Assembly: GCF_003003775.1 (NCBI RefSeq)
Contig: NZ_PVWJ01000005.1
Coordinates: forward strand, 1 to 64,000
Source of the DNA: Merismopedia glauca CCAP 1448/3
GTDB lineage: Bacteria; Cyanobacteriota; Cyanobacteriia; Cyanobacteriales; CCAP-1448
Direction: 5' to 3'
Length of the DNA: 64,000 nt
Shown: positions 44,360 to 52,473 of the stretch, one piece after another
Layout: each line of letters opens with the position of its first letter
Position numbering within the stretch: position 1 is the stretch's first letter
Notes under the pieces: generated by a model
Database searches by the model: none
Told to the model about the DNA's origin: nothing
Seen by the model: the letters and a program-made list of their open reading frames with translations, nothing else
Made by a program: the position numbers and the translations under genes

Positions 44360-45910
44360 TTACTGTCCAGGCGCGATTAATTCAACCATTACGTCAGGAG
44401 TTAAACGATAGGGATTTTCCCAAAGGATGGCTAAGTGAAACCCTAAATGTTCCTCGGTTTGTGCGTCAGCTTTTTCTCTAGTCTGTCTTACCGATTCACA
44501 TAAATAACATAATGGTTTAAAAGTTAAGATTTCATCGAGTGCAGTTACTCGATCTAAATTAGGAATATCATTTCTAATCCAAATAGCAATAGGTGTTGTT
44601 GCTTGTAAAATCGCTCTAAATAAATCTTTTCTCATAGATTCAGGATGAGCGCAAGTAACTTTAAGTCCAACTTTATCTTTTAAGTTACTCCTCAATAACT
44701 TCCAGTTAAAACTCTCCATTTCTTGAAGATGTTCAAATAAATCTGGCAGAGGTTCATTCTGTAAAATATCCCTAACTTTATCCCAATATTCATACCATTG
44801 AGACAGATAAGAATCTAGGTAATCAGGATTAAGACGTTCTAGCGATCGCAGTCTAATTGGATATTGAATTCCTAAAGTAATTTCATCTGCTATTGGATCG
44901 GGAGTTTTCCAGCGATCTATCTCGATGCACATCAAGTTACTAGGTAAAAAAAACTCTATAATCAAGCGATACTTTTTGCCTCTAAGATACTTAAGAGCTT
45001 TTTTGATGAACTTATTTAATTGTTGTTCAAGAAACTTATTTAACTGTTCTTGTTTATTGAGAGAATTAATATTTTTGTTGAACTTCCACAAAATACCTTT
45101 TTGCTGTTCGCTTTCTTGAACCAGAGGTTCAAACTTAGATATATCTTTAACTGAATCATCAATAATCAACCAAGCATTTAACAAAAACTGCTCGTTAGAA
45201 TCTTCATTAGGTTCAAGAGTGACAATTAAATATGATTCTAATTTTCTCGATTGGGTAGAAAAAAGATCTGTTGATGATTTATTCTTGATATTTTCTGGAT
45301 GCTTTTTTGAGGCTAATTCGTTCGATATCTCCTTGAGTTGATGGCGAATTTCTAGAGGTACATTTTTATCTTGACTTAAACGTTCAAAAAATTCAGGTAA
45401 TCGTCTGAACTGTTCGATTGTCTGTAATCTTTGTGCGATGTCATTTTCGGCTAAATTCCACACACCAGCATCGGGAGGTAAGGAATCTTGGTAGGCTTGT
45501 TGGATGCTTTCTAGAGGGATTTTACCCCAATCTAAATCTGGCAATGATTCTTGACGAAAACTGCTTGATTTGCTTTCTCCAGCTAACATTTGAATAAACG
45601 TACAATTTTTGTAAACATTTCGTTTATCAATATCTCTTCCTGCTGCATCTCCGCCTTGAGTATCTTGGTGAATACCGCTTGCTGCTTGAATGGCTTTAAC
45701 TATGGCTGCCATCGCTTCTTGATCCAGTTGGTTGTAGATGCGATCGCCTATATGAATTTTTTTGCCTGCTGGAATGTTGACGTTGTATTTGCCGAGTTGT
45801 GTCATGGCTTGGCGATCGCAGGCACTGAGCAACTGATGTAGAGCTACGATATCTGCATCAGTTTGCTGGTTTTTGGCAATGCGGTCGATTAATTCTTCAG
45901 GGTTAATCAC
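44360..45910 (-). CDS. VMAP protein with GKYNVNI adaptor module
   Basis: 516 residues. N-terminal module ELIDRIAKNQQTDADIVALH, then LGKYNVNIPAGKKIHIGD (~1-75). A middle helical region includes WGKIPLESIQQAYQDSLPPD. The C-terminal ~300 residues (LIIEFFLPSNLMCIEIDRWK, YPIRLRSLERLNP, ILTFKPLCYLCESVR, LGFHLAILWENPYRL) match the vWA-MoxR associated protein C-terminal domain. It heads the VMAP-MoxR-SAV_2336 operon. In the published model VMAP relays a signal between the ATPase/vWA pair and an effector; the module would choose that effector. Confidence 0.8.
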   Translation of the reverse strand: MINPEELIDRIAKNQQTDADIVALHQLLSACDRQAMTQLGKYNVNIPAGKKIHIGDRIYNQLDQEAMAAIVKAIQAASGIHQDTQGGDAAGRDIDKRNVYKNCTFIQMLAGESKSSSFRQESLPDLDWGKIPLESIQQAYQDSLPPDAGVWNLAENDIAQRLQTIEQFRRLPEFFERLSQDKNVPLEIRHQLKEISNELASKKHPENIKNKSSTDLFSTQSRKLESYLIVTLEPNEDSNEQFLLNAWLIIDDSVKDISKFEPLVQESEQQKGILWKFNKNINSLNKQEQLNKFLEQQLNKFIKKALKYLRGKKYRLIIEFFLPSNLMCIEIDRWKTPDPIADEITLGIQYPIRLRSLERLNPDYLDSYLSQWYEYWDKVRDILQNEPLPDLFEHLQEMESFNWKLLRSNLKDKVGLKVTCAHPESMRKDLFRAILQATTPIAIWIRNDIPNLDRVTALDEILTFKPLCYLCESVRQTREKADAQTEEHLGFHLAILWENPYRLTPDVMVELIAPGQ

Positions 45911-46075
45911 ATCACGTTAAAATCAGGTAACTAATTTCAGTTATATAGTAATTAAATCGGTAAATCTAGATAAAAGCCAGAATTTTATATTGTTTCCCAA
46001 TTAAACTTTAAAATGTCAGGCTGTTTGACATTTACCACTGAGGTGTAGCCAAATCTACAACCCGTGTAACCGCAA

Positions 46076-48409
46076 ATGAGTTCCAACCAAGACTTAAATG
46101 ACATATTCGATCGCCTAGTCAAGGGTGATGTCACCGAGGGGGATATCCAAAGCCTACGGCAGTTGCTCCAGGTACGTGAGGGGCAAAATACAGTTCAAAT
46201 CGGTAAATATAATGTCAATATTGCTGAAGGCAAAGATCTACACATAGGCGATACCTTCGGTGGGCTTTGCCAACGCGTTTATCAAGGAACGAATGCAGAG
46301 ACGATTCGGACTATTTTGCTAGAGGTACTTGCCCAAAACGATCGAGAAATAAAGGTTGATTGGCACGGGCTTAGTCAAACCATGCTGGGAGAACAGCAGC
46401 GACTCACCACAGACCCACTGACATCGGGTGAGGGAATTGCCTATCGAACCGAGCAGGTTTATGTCCCACTGGGATTGGTAGAGCGCAAGCGGCAAACTCG
46501 ACGACGTGAGGATGTTTCACCAGATCGGGGTTCAGAACTTTACCAAGAAACAGAAATTACCCAAACCTTTGAGCATCAGCAGTTTTTAGAGCAGGTACTC
46601 AAGCAAAGGCAAAGTCCCAAAAGCCAGGGAAAGCGCATTGCAATTATTGGAGAACCAGGGGCGGGGAAAACGACGCTGTTGCAGCAGATATCTCGATGGG
46701 TATCGGGGGAGATGGCGCAGTCGGTAGCGATCTGGGTGTCTTTAGCTGATTTGCAGGGGCGCGAACTGGAATCATATTTGTTCGAGGTATGGGTGCAGGC
46801 AGTAGCCCGAAAAGTCGGACAAGCTGAAGCATCTACTCAAGTTAAAGATGATTTTGTGGCTCAGTTTAACCAGGGGTTGGTGTGGCTGTTGCTGGATGGG
46901 GTTGATGAAATGCAGGCGACTGGGAGCAACCCGTTAGCAGAAATCGAACGGCAAATTCGCACGGGAACTTTACTACAACAAGCGAGGATGGTGCTTTCCT
47001 GTCGGTTAAATCTTTGGGATGGTGGCAGTAACGCCCTGGATTCCTTCGATAACTATCGCACCCTGGAGTTTTCCTATCCCCAGCAGGTGGAGCAGTTTAT
47101 TATCAACTGGTTCGGCTCTTTACCTTCAGCAGAAACACAGACAGGGCAACGGTTGTGTGCGGCGTTGAGGGAATCGGGAAAGGAAAGAATTCGAGATTTG
47201 GTGAAAAACCCTCTGCGGCTGACGCTGCTGTGTTTCAACTGGTATTTAGGCGAGGGTAAGTTACCGGAGACAAAGGCGGGGTTGTACGAGCAGTTTGTGG
47301 CGGATTTTTATGAGTGGAAGAAGGGGCAATTTGCGACGACAGGGGAGCAACGCAAGCGATTGAATGCAGCTTTGGGAGAATTGGCGCGGGAGGCGATCGA
47401 TAAGGAAGCAACGCGGTTTCGATTGCGACACAATTTTGTGTGCGAGTATTTAGGTGAGCCGGATGATGCAGATTCGTTGTTTGGATTGGCGTTGCGGTTG
47501 GGATGGTTGAATAAGGTGGGGGTGGATGGAGATAATCTCAGGAAGGGGGTGTATGCGTTTTTCCATCCCACTTTTCAGGAGTATTTTGCATCTAAAGATT
47601 TTTGCGATCGCGCTGATTTTTACAATCTTGCTAAGCATATAGGGAAGAATACTTGGAATGAGATATTTATATTGTCTCTAGAGATGGCAAATGACCCAGA
47701 TACACTAATGCGGTTAATGAAAAAGCAAACTGATGAGTTACTCAGTTCATGTGCAAAGTTACAGCAATTTTTGAGCTATACATATCAAAAATCAATGTCA
47801 GTCAATATTCCATATAAATATAAACCCGCAGCATTAAGAGCCTTTTATCTCAAGACTAATAGATGTTCTGGATTTTGCCCAAGTAACGATTTGGCTTTCG
47901 GAATCGATCCAACTTTAAGAAATGATTGTAGCGGAGGTACTTTTCATGGAATCTACGCTGATATTCACATATGTTTTCCTTCTCCTCCTCAAACAGAACT
48001 TCATTTAGATGAAACTCTTGATGCGATTCTTGCTAATGATTTAAACTCATCACCACCTTTTTTCTCACTCCGTTTTCTTGGAAGTGGAGTCGATCTCAAT
48101 TACAACTTTAAAAAGCTATTAGAAGACCATCTCGCTCAACTGCCAAAATCTGAAACATTTCAATGTTGGTGGAAAGAAAGAGGAAGTATATGGTTAAAAC
48201 ACCTAAGAAATCTATCATTGGAGTACCGCGCGGTTGGTCAAGATTGGCAATTTAGTGAAGAGCAAAAAGAATTACTTATGCGTTACTACAGTGCTAATCA
48301 ATTATTAGTACATTGCCTGAATAGCTGTAGTCGTGTAAGTAATGAAGTAAAAAAAGAAATTGAAACTACCTTATTGTTACCAGTCACCGCCATCGAAAAA
48401 GGCACGTAA
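46076..48409 (+). CDS. NACHT ATPase with GKYNVNI adaptor module
   Basis: 777 residues, divergent from the VMAP gene. N-terminal module: NDIFDRLVKGDVTEGDIQSL, then IGKYNVNIAEGKDLHIGD (~1-60). The module is interrupted after HIGD by seven residues (TFGGLCQ) from a 21-nt repeat. NACHT domain: Walker A IIGEPGAGKTTLLQQ (~190), Walker B VWLLLDGVDEMQ (~275), SCRLNLWD, NPLRLTLLC. The C-terminal ~250 residues are helical, sharing YKPAALRAFYL with the YKPTARRAAAMYF of the NACHT at 48613. These STAND ATPases oligomerise on sensing a trigger, often phage-derived, and bring effectors together. Confidence 0.85.
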   Translation: MSSNQDLNDIFDRLVKGDVTEGDIQSLRQLLQVREGQNTVQIGKYNVNIAEGKDLHIGDTFGGLCQRVYQGTNAETIRTILLEVLAQNDREIKVDWHGLSQTMLGEQQRLTTDPLTSGEGIAYRTEQVYVPLGLVERKRQTRRREDVSPDRGSELYQETEITQTFEHQQFLEQVLKQRQSPKSQGKRIAIIGEPGAGKTTLLQQISRWVSGEMAQSVAIWVSLADLQGRELESYLFEVWVQAVARKVGQAEASTQVKDDFVAQFNQGLVWLLLDGVDEMQATGSNPLAEIERQIRTGTLLQQARMVLSCRLNLWDGGSNALDSFDNYRTLEFSYPQQVEQFIINWFGSLPSAETQTGQRLCAALRESGKERIRDLVKNPLRLTLLCFNWYLGEGKLPETKAGLYEQFVADFYEWKKGQFATTGEQRKRLNAALGELAREAIDKEATRFRLRHNFVCEYLGEPDDADSLFGLALRLGWLNKVGVDGDNLRKGVYAFFHPTFQEYFASKDFCDRADFYNLAKHIGKNTWNEIFILSLEMANDPDTLMRLMKKQTDELLSSCAKLQQFLSYTYQKSMSVNIPYKYKPAALRAFYLKTNRCSGFCPSNDLAFGIDPTLRNDCSGGTFHGIYADIHICFPSPPQTELHLDETLDAILANDLNSSPPFFSLRFLGSGVDLNYNFKKLLEDHLAQLPKSETFQCWWKERGSIWLKHLRNLSLEYRAVGQDWQFSEEQKELLMRYYSANQLLVHCLNSCSRVSNEVKKEIETTLLLPVTAIEKGT
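46253..46273 (+). repeat. 21-nt small dispersed repeat (family A) inside HIP1
   Basis: ACCTTCGGT followed by GGGCTTTGCCAA. The flanks GCGAT (46248-46252) and CGC (46274-46276) rejoin to GCGATCGC when it is removed, giving GDRVYQG as in paralogues. It adds TFGGLCQ in frame to the adaptor module of the NACHT protein. Confidence 0.82.
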
Positions 48410-48548
48410 GAACGACGAATCCCAGATAATTGTGATAATCGCGATTTTAGCAATCTGGGTATGGCCGATCGCTTTACTCTACTTTTTCACGTTGGCGTTT
48501 TTCGATTTCAGCGATCGTGCTAACTTGCCAGACGCACAACCCGAATAA
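48360..48548 (+). CDS. Possible small membrane protein overlapping the NACHT gene end
   Basis: Up to 62 residues from a TTG inside the NACHT gene. The second half has a clear membrane segment (IIVIIAILAIWVWPIALLYF) and a short acidic tail. No ATG is available and no ribosome-binding site stands out. The hydrophobic profile argues for a real small membrane protein, but it may be chance. Confidence 0.35.
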   Translation: MKLPYCYQSPPSKKARKNDESQIIVIIAILAIWVWPIALLYFFTLAFFDFSDRANLPDAQPE

Positions 48549-48612
48549 GCTTATTGGGTAGAGGTTCCTCATGCGCTAATTTCGCTGGTGCTGTTGAATT
48601 TCGTAGATCGAA

Positions 48613-50646
48613 CTAATGCTTGGTTCGTAATACACGATCTTCGATTTCCTGACAAAATTGTGGTGAACATGGCTCTGCAATCTTCAAGCACTCAACTATT
48701 AGCTTGGTGGATAATAAATAATTTGCCAAAGAATCTTGCTCACTTGTAGACAACTCAGTTATCCATTCTGGATCTACCTGAAGGGAAGTAAGCAATGTTT
48801 GTCGAATAAGCTCTGGAGGAGAAAGATGGGTTTTAAAGTCTTGACCTGCATCAGGAAATCTCTTTAGTGTGTTTTTCAGATTTGTAATCAAATTTTGAGA
48901 CAAAGAGCGATCTAAAATCCAGTTTTCCATTGTTTGAGATTCTCTAAGCTTAAAGTCATTCTCAAGAAAATATTGAATTGTACTAACCCCCATTTCGTAG
49001 AAAGTATGCAAGAAGTAAGGAGGATCAATTTGATTGCCGATAATGGCAACAATTTCCCATATGTCATCTTGTTGAAAATCTCGGTTCAGCAATCGTGCAA
49101 GATCAGATGCTAGATTAATAAATCGATCGAAATCACCAACAGAAAACGTTTGATCTTGATAAAGTAATGTGACTAAATCAAGAATAAAATACATAGCCGC
49201 TGCACGTCTAGCTGTAGGCTTGTAATTGTTGGGTTCGGAGGTGCTTTGCTCTAACCAATTCAGTAAATTTTGTAGTTTTGTACAAGAATTGATATAGATC
49301 TGAGATGTTTTTTCTATTCCCAACAATAGAGTCTTAGCTTCCTGAGACTCAGCTAGGAGCAGAAATACTTCCCTCCAGTAGCCTTCTGTAATTTGTCTTA
49401 ATAATTTTTCCCACTCAGTTTGATGACTAAACCACTTTGCTACCAAATATTCCTGAAGCGTAAGATGTGAAAATGACCAAACTTTTGTAGCACGCTCAAT
49501 CAATAACCCATGCTGAGATGCGATCGCCCTTAATACTCCCCGACTTTCCTGTCGCTCAATTCCCAAAAACTCCCCAATATACCCCTCCAATTCCTCCTGC
49601 TCGAACAACACATACTGTTCTTGCTCAAACTTTTTCACCGCAACATAACTCAACAGATCCAACTTTCGCTCCACTGACAAATCCCGATAAACCTCATCCC
49701 GCGCCACTTCCCGCGATTTGTCCCACTGCACCAACAATAACTCCAACCCCTCCTCATACAACTTGGAACGCTTCGAGTAAAATTTCCCCGTTTGCTTGAA
49801 TACCGCACAAGTTAAACTCAACAAAATCGGCGTAATCGCCAATTCCCGAATCGGTTTGTTCTCCTCCCTAAACAACTGTTCCAAAAAATCCCGCGCTTTG
49901 TTCTTCCCCGTATCCCCACATACCGTATCAAACCAATGTTCTACAAACGCTCTCACCTGCTGCTCATTAAAATCTGCCACCTCCACATAATCGAACCTTT
50001 CAAACCGCGATTCCTGGCTTTGCGTTCGACAAGTCACCACCACCAGCACTTGGGAATAAGCACGAGCAAACCGCTTGATTTCCCTGGTAATTTGCTTTCC
50101 TGCTTCCCCCGTCACCTCATCCAACCCATCCAGCAACACCAAAGCTTTACCCTGGTTTAGCACTAATTCCATATCTACATTACTCAACCGCCAAAGCTGT
50201 CCCAAAAACTGCTCCAAGTTATAAGCGTACTTGTGTCCATCGTCCACAAACTCCCGCAGCTTAATCAAAACAGGAATTCGCTGTGCTTTTAATTTTCCGG
50301 CATTGCACTCGGTTACAATTCTTTGCAGATATGTCGTCTTCCCCGAACCAGGTTTACCCACCACCATCAGGTTAGTATTCTGTTCCAGCACAGCCAACCC
50401 AGAAACGCGCTGCTGTTCCTTACCCAAGCCAATCCGATCCAAGCTACGGTAGCTGGAATTACCTGTTGTAAAATCCTGCCACAAATCATCCAGTTCCGAC
50501 CTGCGGCTGCTGCTAAGTGACTCCAGGATATTGACATCCACAAACAAATCCCCCAAAGGAACCCAATGGTCTATTCCCCATAACGGCATCGTCCCGTGCA
50601 AGCGTTGGATGTCATCGTGGATGCGCGATCGCACCTGTTGCACCAA
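48613..50646 (-). CDS. NACHT ATPase, probably the 3' half of a CHAT-NACHT fusion
   Basis: 677 residues from a TTG; the first ATG is at 50589. Neither has a ribosome-binding site. The N-terminus (RIHDDIQRLHGTMPLWGIDH, VPLGDLFVDVNILESL) is the typical linker before NACHT. Walker A VVGKPGSGKTTYLQR (~97), Walker B ALVLLDGLDEVTG (~165), VVTCRTQSQ, ITPILLSLTCAVF, then a helical C-terminal region (YKPTARRAAAMYFILDLV). The frame is open upstream to 50679, exactly the -1 frame at the slippery heptamer ending the CHAT gene. Read through, the joint protein is ~986 aa: adaptor module, CHAT protease, NACHT, helical domain. Confidence 0.82.
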   Translation of the reverse strand: MVQQVRSRIHDDIQRLHGTMPLWGIDHWVPLGDLFVDVNILESLSSSRRSELDDLWQDFTTGNSSYRSLDRIGLGKEQQRVSGLAVLEQNTNLMVVGKPGSGKTTYLQRIVTECNAGKLKAQRIPVLIKLREFVDDGHKYAYNLEQFLGQLWRLSNVDMELVLNQGKALVLLDGLDEVTGEAGKQITREIKRFARAYSQVLVVVTCRTQSQESRFERFDYVEVADFNEQQVRAFVEHWFDTVCGDTGKNKARDFLEQLFREENKPIRELAITPILLSLTCAVFKQTGKFYSKRSKLYEEGLELLLVQWDKSREVARDEVYRDLSVERKLDLLSYVAVKKFEQEQYVLFEQEELEGYIGEFLGIERQESRGVLRAIASQHGLLIERATKVWSFSHLTLQEYLVAKWFSHQTEWEKLLRQITEGYWREVFLLLAESQEAKTLLLGIEKTSQIYINSCTKLQNLLNWLEQSTSEPNNYKPTARRAAAMYFILDLVTLLYQDQTFSVGDFDRFINLASDLARLLNRDFQQDDIWEIVAIIGNQIDPPYFLHTFYEMGVSTIQYFLENDFKLRESQTMENWILDRSLSQNLITNLKNTLKRFPDAGQDFKTHLSPPELIRQTLLTSLQVDPEWITELSTSEQDSLANYLLSTKLIVECLKIAEPCSPQFCQEIEDRVLRTKH

Positions 50647-50669
50647 GTCATCAGCCTGATTTTCTGCCG

Positions 50670-51572
50670 TTAATCGGACTTTTTTTTAAGGTGTTTGAAT
50701 ACTGGGGTATGTTCTTCTGGGATTCCTTGCAGGGCGATCGCATCGCAGCCACCGTGATAAGCATCCTCATACGACCAACCAGCACCTAATTCATCATAAA
50801 AACCAACTGCAAACTTAATCGCTGCATCGTCTCCAATTGCGCTATTCATACCGACTACATAATCGATATGTTGGGCGATCGCCGAAGCTTGAATCTCCGA
50901 ATAACAAGCGTTGAGAACCACACATTCTAATCCGCGATCGGCAAATCGTTTAAACAAGTTGGCTAAAGCTTCTGTGGGAACAAGTTGCGCTAACCCGGCA
51001 TCATTTTCCAAAACTAATCCATCATCTCCTGAACCATGCCCGCAAAAGTGAACGATCTGGGGGGTAAAATCCAACAAAGCACGACGTAGATCGTCGGGAC
51101 GAACCGCCCAGCGTTGCTGTAAAGTAAACCTATCTCTATGCTGCGACCTTCGCAAACCCTCATCAATTTCTCGCACTTCTTTATCTAGGCGCAACCTACC
51201 TTCATTGGTGGGGCTGGAGGCTAGGACTAAAATGGTTTTACGGGAGCTATTTTGAGGATTTGCTGGTTGAGCCAGGTTCTGAAACTCTTCTTTGAGTATA
51301 GAGCGAACAACTTCTCGAATATCTGCGGCGTTAGAACCCTGAATTACAGCACGAGCAACTTCTCGAATCGCTTCGGCATCAAGTCCTTGGTAAGTGCGAT
51401 CGCCAATATGTATGTCTTTTCCTTCCCCAATATTGACGTTGTACTTTCCTACTTGCAGATTTTGAATCCCGCCACTATTTAACCACTGACGTAAAACTTC
51501 AACATCGGTATCGGTTTGAGTTCCATTGAGGATGCGTTGAATAATGTCGTTGAGGTTACTGGGGTTCGCCAT
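50670..51572 (-). CDS. CHAT protease with GKYNVNI adaptor module
   Basis: 300 residues. Module in ~1-65: NDIIQRILNGTQTDTDVEVL, then VGKYNVNIGEGKDIHIGD. The CHAT domain (~110-290), a caspase-like cysteine protease, has the catalytic pair His179 (VHFCGHG) and Cys223 (VVLNACYS). It ends HTPVFKHLKKKSD just after AAA AAA AAG. A -1 shift there continues as VRLTAENQADDL into the NACHT gene. The short product would be an isolated protease; the long one would tie it to the NACHT sensor. Confidence 0.88.
   Translation of the reverse strand: MANPSNLNDIIQRILNGTQTDTDVEVLRQWLNSGGIQNLQVGKYNVNIGEGKDIHIGDRTYQGLDAEAIREVARAVIQGSNAADIREVVRSILKEEFQNLAQPANPQNSSRKTILVLASSPTNEGRLRLDKEVREIDEGLRRSQHRDRFTLQQRWAVRPDDLRRALLDFTPQIVHFCGHGSGDDGLVLENDAGLAQLVPTEALANLFKRFADRGLECVVLNACYSEIQASAIAQHIDYVVGMNSAIGDDAAIKFAVGFYDELGAGWSYEDAYHGGCDAIALQGIPEEHTPVFKHLKKKSD
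50679..50685 (-). promoter_or_regulatory. Slippery heptamer A-AAA-AAG at the CHAT/NACHT junction
   Basis: Zero-frame codons AAA AAA AAG TCC GAT TAA end the CHAT gene. The -1 frame from base 50679 is open for 688 codons through the NACHT gene, while a TAA lies in that frame immediately upstream of the A-run. A-AAA-AAG is the heptamer used in E. coli dnaX. A nine-A tract instead of eight would also fuse the two genes. Confidence 0.55.
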
Positions 51573-51725
51573 TTATCGGAGCTTTTTAGTTTTATTTTAG
51601 ACAATAACTTTGCACGCGACCAAACTGCTACATAATTCGCCGCCCGATCTTGCTGGTGTTATGATTTGCACGGATAATGCAGATAGAGGTAGCTTGGCAG
51701 CGCGAATTTCCAGTCAGTAAACAGC

Positions 51726-52190
51726 ATGAGTAAGATTTACCAAATTTATCTTGATGTTTGTTGTTTGAATCGAACCCTAGACGATTTGGAACAAATTCGG
51801 ATTCGGATAGAGGCTGAAGCAGTAACCGAGATTATTCAAAATTGCGAAGATGGCAAGTGGATATTGATGAATAGCGATATTATTGAATTTGAGGTTAGTC
51901 AACATTCAGACTCTTTTAAACAAGAAAAAGTCCGATCGATCCTAACTTTAGCAAATATTTATATTGAATCAAGTGAAAATATCGATCTCAGAGCAGAAGA
52001 ATTAATGAGGTTGAGTTTCAAGTATCATGATGCTTTACATTTAGCTTTTGCAGAAGCAGGAGGTGCAGACGTATTTCTGACAACTGACGATCGACTTCTG
52101 AGGAAAGCGAGACAATTTTTCCATCTTTTCTCAATAGAAATCGAAAATCCCACGATTTGGTTAATGAATATTTTATCAACTGAGGAATAA
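51726..52190 (+). CDS. PIN-domain toxin-like protein
   Basis: 154 residues. IYLDVCCLNRTLDDLEQIRI (first Asp), NSDIIEFEVSQHSD (Glu), YHDALHLAFAEAGGADVFLT (Asp) and TDDRLLRKA (Asp) keep the PIN acidic set. The family is predicted RNase, often in toxin-antitoxin pairs with the toxin first. Followed four bases later by a 63-aa partner. Confidence 0.78.
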   Translation: MSKIYQIYLDVCCLNRTLDDLEQIRIRIEAEAVTEIIQNCEDGKWILMNSDIIEFEVSQHSDSFKQEKVRSILTLANIYIESSENIDLRAEELMRLSFKYHDALHLAFAEAGGADVFLTTDDRLLRKARQFFHLFSIEIENPTIWLMNILSTEE

Positions 52191-52194
52191 AATA

Positions 52195-52386
52195 ATGAAA
52201 CTAGCGGAAATTAGACAGCAAGGATATAAAGCCCTAATTGATGCTCTAGGTGTAGCTGGAACGCTGAGGTTTTTACAGCAGCTAGAAGTGGGTTATGGTG
52301 ACTATACTAAAGAACGCCATCAATGGCTAGATCGACTCACAATAGATGACTTTCGTAGCTATGTTAAACAAAGAAAAGATGAATAA
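52195..52386 (+). CDS. Small antitoxin-like partner of the PIN protein
   Basis: 63 residues, MKLAEIRQQGYKALIDALGV then LRFLQQLEVGYGDYTKERHQ. The GAGGAA ribosome-binding site sits in the end of the PIN gene, so translation is coupled. Small proteins of this type commonly accompany such PIN genes in cyanobacteria. The antitoxin role is inferred from position. Confidence 0.65.
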   Translation: MKLAEIRQQGYKALIDALGVAGTLRFLQQLEVGYGDYTKERHQWLDRLTIDDFRSYVKQRKDE

Positions 52387-52473
52387 TTATCATGAATATA
52401 ATTATTAGAATAGCGGTAGTTGTATGCGATAGTGACAGCACAATGTTCTGGGAATGAAGAAGATGGAAATAAT

